This document shows positions 61,783 to 64,000 of a stretch of DNA of 64,000 bases, one piece after another. Numbering within the stretch: the stretch's first letter is position 1; every line of letters begins with the position of its first letter. Under the pieces are notes generated by a model. That model was not told where the DNA came from, did not search any database, and saw only the letters and a list, made by a program, of their open reading frames with translations. Source of the DNA: Carallia brachiata (Eukaryota; Streptophyta; Magnoliopsida; Malpighiales; Rhizophoraceae); NCBI GenBank assembly GCA_021464245.1, contig JADCRB010000046.1, positions 6,590,760-6,654,759 on the forward strand, given 5' to 3'. A program made the position numbers and the translations under genes.

Positions 61783-62328
61783 ATGGGCAACTATATTTCT
61801 TGCACTTTAGGCACGCCCATGGTCAGGAACTCAAAGGCATCAAGGGTGATCTTCCCCGGCGGCACAATCCTGCAATTCCGGGAGCCCATCAAGGTGGCGG
61901 AGCTCATGTTAGAGTGTCCAAACTTCTTCCTTGCAAACTCAAAGTCACTTCACATTGGCCGGAGGTTCTCTCCCCTCTCCGCCGACGAGGAGCTGGAACT
62001 TGGAAACGTTTATATTATGTTTCCGATGAAAAAGGTGAATTCTGTTGTTACCGCGTCCGACATGGCCGTGTTCTTCATGGCTGCCAAATCGGCCGCCAAG
62101 CGGACATCTGGGGGAAGCAAAGTTGGGGTCTTCCCGGAATCCGGCGGCGAAGACATGGAAGAAAGTTTAAGGAAAAGTGAAAATGGAGGGCCAAGATTGA
62201 GCTTAGAGGGAGTTGAAGGGTTTCCAATGCCAGAATTCAAGTATAGGCTATCTATGTGCAGATCAAGGAAGCCCACGTTGGAGACTATAAAAGAAAGAAC
62301 CAGTTCGTTCGACATGATAACATTGTAG
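61783..62328 (+). CDS. DUF4228 (PADRE) domain protein
   Basis: Intronless, 181 residues, intact. It opens MGNYISC: Gly2 suggests N-myristoylation and Cys7 possible acylation, so membrane attachment is plausible. The DUF4228/PADRE core follows: SRVIFPGG, then LMLECPNFFLANSKSL, then FSPLSADEELELGNVYIMFPM. The rest is a likely disordered, charged Ser/Gly-rich tail with a basic patch near SMCRSRKPTL. Plant members are often induced by pathogens and abiotic stress, but their biochemical role is unknown to me. The start is the first ATG after the TATA box, in an A-rich context. Full-length for the family. Confidence 0.88.
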   Translation: MGNYISCTLGTPMVRNSKASRVIFPGGTILQFREPIKVAELMLECPNFFLANSKSLHIGRRFSPLSADEELELGNVYIMFPMKKVNSVVTASDMAVFFMAAKSAAKRTSGGSKVGVFPESGGEDMEESLRKSENGGPRLSLEGVEGFPMPEFKYRLSMCRSRKPTLETIKERTSSFDMITL

Positions 62329-64000
62329 CAGTGGAAATTATAGAACAAATGCTTGCTATTGTCTGCTCTCTCTGTTTGATTATAAAATTTTTGTCAAACG
62401 CAGAGAATTGTGTCATTCTGGAAAAAAAAAAATTTAATTTTTGTAAAATTTTTTTGGGGAAGAGGGAAGAATTTGGACCCTTTAATTTGCTGGGTATTTT
62501 GCAATACATATCTTGTGAAAGTTGGAATCATATTTATAAGATTATGTTGTGGAATGAATTAGAGTGTAATTAGAATGCTGTGTACCAATCAGCCATAGTT
62601 TAATTAGTACCATTAGAGTCGTCTCTAAAGTCAAAGATTCTGAGGGATAGTGAACCTAAAGTTTTCTAAGGTTGGGTACCACCATGAACCTCTCGCTGTA
62701 ACATTATTGTCAAAAATAAGTAGAAAAAAACCCATCTACCATGTTGAAAAGGAACAACAAAAAGCTTACTGGAGTCGTCTCATCTTGTAGACTTAATTGA
62801 TTTAAGAGGGACATCATGACTTATTTGCTAGTTTGACTAACAAAGTTTGTTCTTAGTATCTCAAAGAGTTAGAGAGTTTAAACTTAAAAATGAGGCCTCA
62901 AATTCTTATAGAACAAGATTATGGATATACTAATTTTAGGAACCAATTAATTTGGGTTTGGGGTCTTGGTTGTTCCATATCCTAAATATTGATCTTTGAC
63001 CTCCATTATTCACGGAAAATAAAATTACTAGATGAGATATTGATATAAAATTCATGAGGTAGATGATGACTATACCCTATTGTACAGCTTAATGTTAGAA
63101 TATTTCCTAGGATTATCTTATAAGATGTTAATTAAATTTCTTTGATGTACACATATCCCTGAGATAGAAAAATTACTTAAAACATGAATATCATACCCAT
63201 ATGTGGAGTCCATTAACATAATCCTAAAAACCACCTCCAGAATACCAAGAAAATCTGTAGAATACAATTAACCAAAAAAAAAAAACAAAGCTCTAGAATA
63301 CCAAGAAAATCTCTCTCTTGCTTCAATTTTCAAGGCCTGTATTGTTGGATAATTTGCGATTTCCTAATTAGGTTTCGGATTTTTTTTTTTTTTTTGACAA
63401 GGCATCATATAAGAGAGAAGACGAAGAAATGATTAAAATTCAAATCTCAATCCTCTTAATTGAAGTCATTATCAAGTTTAGGATAATTAACTACCATGAC
63501 CAGTTGGATGTCATCATTCTGACAAAGTTATTAGTGATTTGATTCATTTGTTATTCAAGAAGCTCGACATGAAAATTTTCTTAATTTGTCATTCGTTCCG
63601 GATTATGAGGAAACAAAGGTTGAATTCAGTGTAACCGATTTTCTAGCATTAGGATTCCAAATTTTGTCGGTGGAATTAACACGCTTTCAATCACTTTCTG
63701 GGAGGAAGGCACGTGTAAGAAATGGAACAAAAAAATTAATGGGTCTACAAGGACATAGGTAAAACCAAATTAATGATGATATATTAATTTGCTCAATGCT
63801 CATCATTTATATCCTCATCCAGCAAACCATCAACAATTAGAAGCTAAAAGGCCCACTCTTTTGTGACTTGTTATCATGGAAAACCTACTGTTGTTTATTG
63901 GTTTACTAACCACCAGACAAGCTTATGATATACCATACATGATTGTTGCTTCTTGCTTACTCTCATTTGTATGGCAAAACTTATTGCATGCCTACTACCC
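62329..64000. other. DUF4228 3' region and intergenic DNA to window end
   Basis: The 3' UTR probably ends near 62560-62600. A 17-bp word (GAATACCAAGAAAATCT) repeats at 63240 and 63297. A G-box-like CACGTG is at 63710. No gene or RNA recognised. Confidence 0.5.

Noticed and set aside
1..64000. CRISPR arrays, bacterial operons, organelle insertions, known plant miRNA precursors, tRNA genes
   Set aside because: Looked for regular spacer arrays, tRNA cloverleaf boxes and common mature miRNA words by eye; none seen. A tool-based scan could still find weak cases.

Overview
The window is nuclear DNA of a flowering plant, almost certainly a eudicot. It is AT-rich, with spliced genes (GT-AG introns, long T/A-rich introns), plant-only families (RING-CH/DUF3675, QSOX with a C-terminal membrane helix, GDSL esterase, UGT with a PSPG box, LPA3, DUF4228/PADRE), and plant-type hAT, MITE and LINE debris. 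The species cannot be fixed from what I see. I saw no bacterial, organellar or viral gene block, no CRISPR array and no rRNA or tRNA gene.

Layout. Positions 1-15365 hold no protein gene I can defend. They are two diverged copies of one non-coding block (A 1-6505, B 7713-15365) that differ by several transposon insertions; because one copy keeps the empty site, several insertions can be bounded closely. Then come: a RING-CH membrane E3 ligase (+, 17410-20277); a quiescin sulfhydryl oxidase (-, 28181-21658) with one apparent 1-base frameshift; a 5'-truncated receptor-like cytoplasmic kinase pseudogene (-, 31706-29586); a plastid-targeted DUF3326 protein (-, 38118-32542); a GDSL esterase/lipase (-, 43043-39642) with another 1-base frameshift; a transposon cluster at 43.8-47.7 kb (non-autonomous hAT containing an older hAT relic, then a LINE RNase H remnant split by a MITE); LPA3, a photosystem II assembly factor (+, 49780-53037); an intronless UDP-glycosyltransferase (+, 54803-56386); and a DUF4228 protein (+, 61783-62328). 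The rest is repeat-rich intergenic DNA.

The genes do not form a pathway cluster. Two products look plastid-targeted (DUF3326, LPA3), two enter the secretory pathway (QSOX, GDSL), one is membrane ubiquitin machinery, and two belong to families often tied to stress or specialised metabolism (UGT, DUF4228).

Best second-look items: (1) a 16-codon ORF identical in both copies of the non-coding block, inside a 67-bp identical run, but ending in TAG in one copy and TGA in the other; (2) single-base indels at short homopolymers that break otherwise intact QSOX and GDSL genes, meaning either real loss-of-function alleles or base-calling error; (3) transposon insertions bounded by comparing the tandem copies; (4) the DUF3326 gene, a cyanobacteria-to-plant family with no function known to me. 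I did not find a clearly new multi-gene system. Exon coordinates were derived by hand from splice consensus, reading phase and remembered family sequence, without alignment tools.
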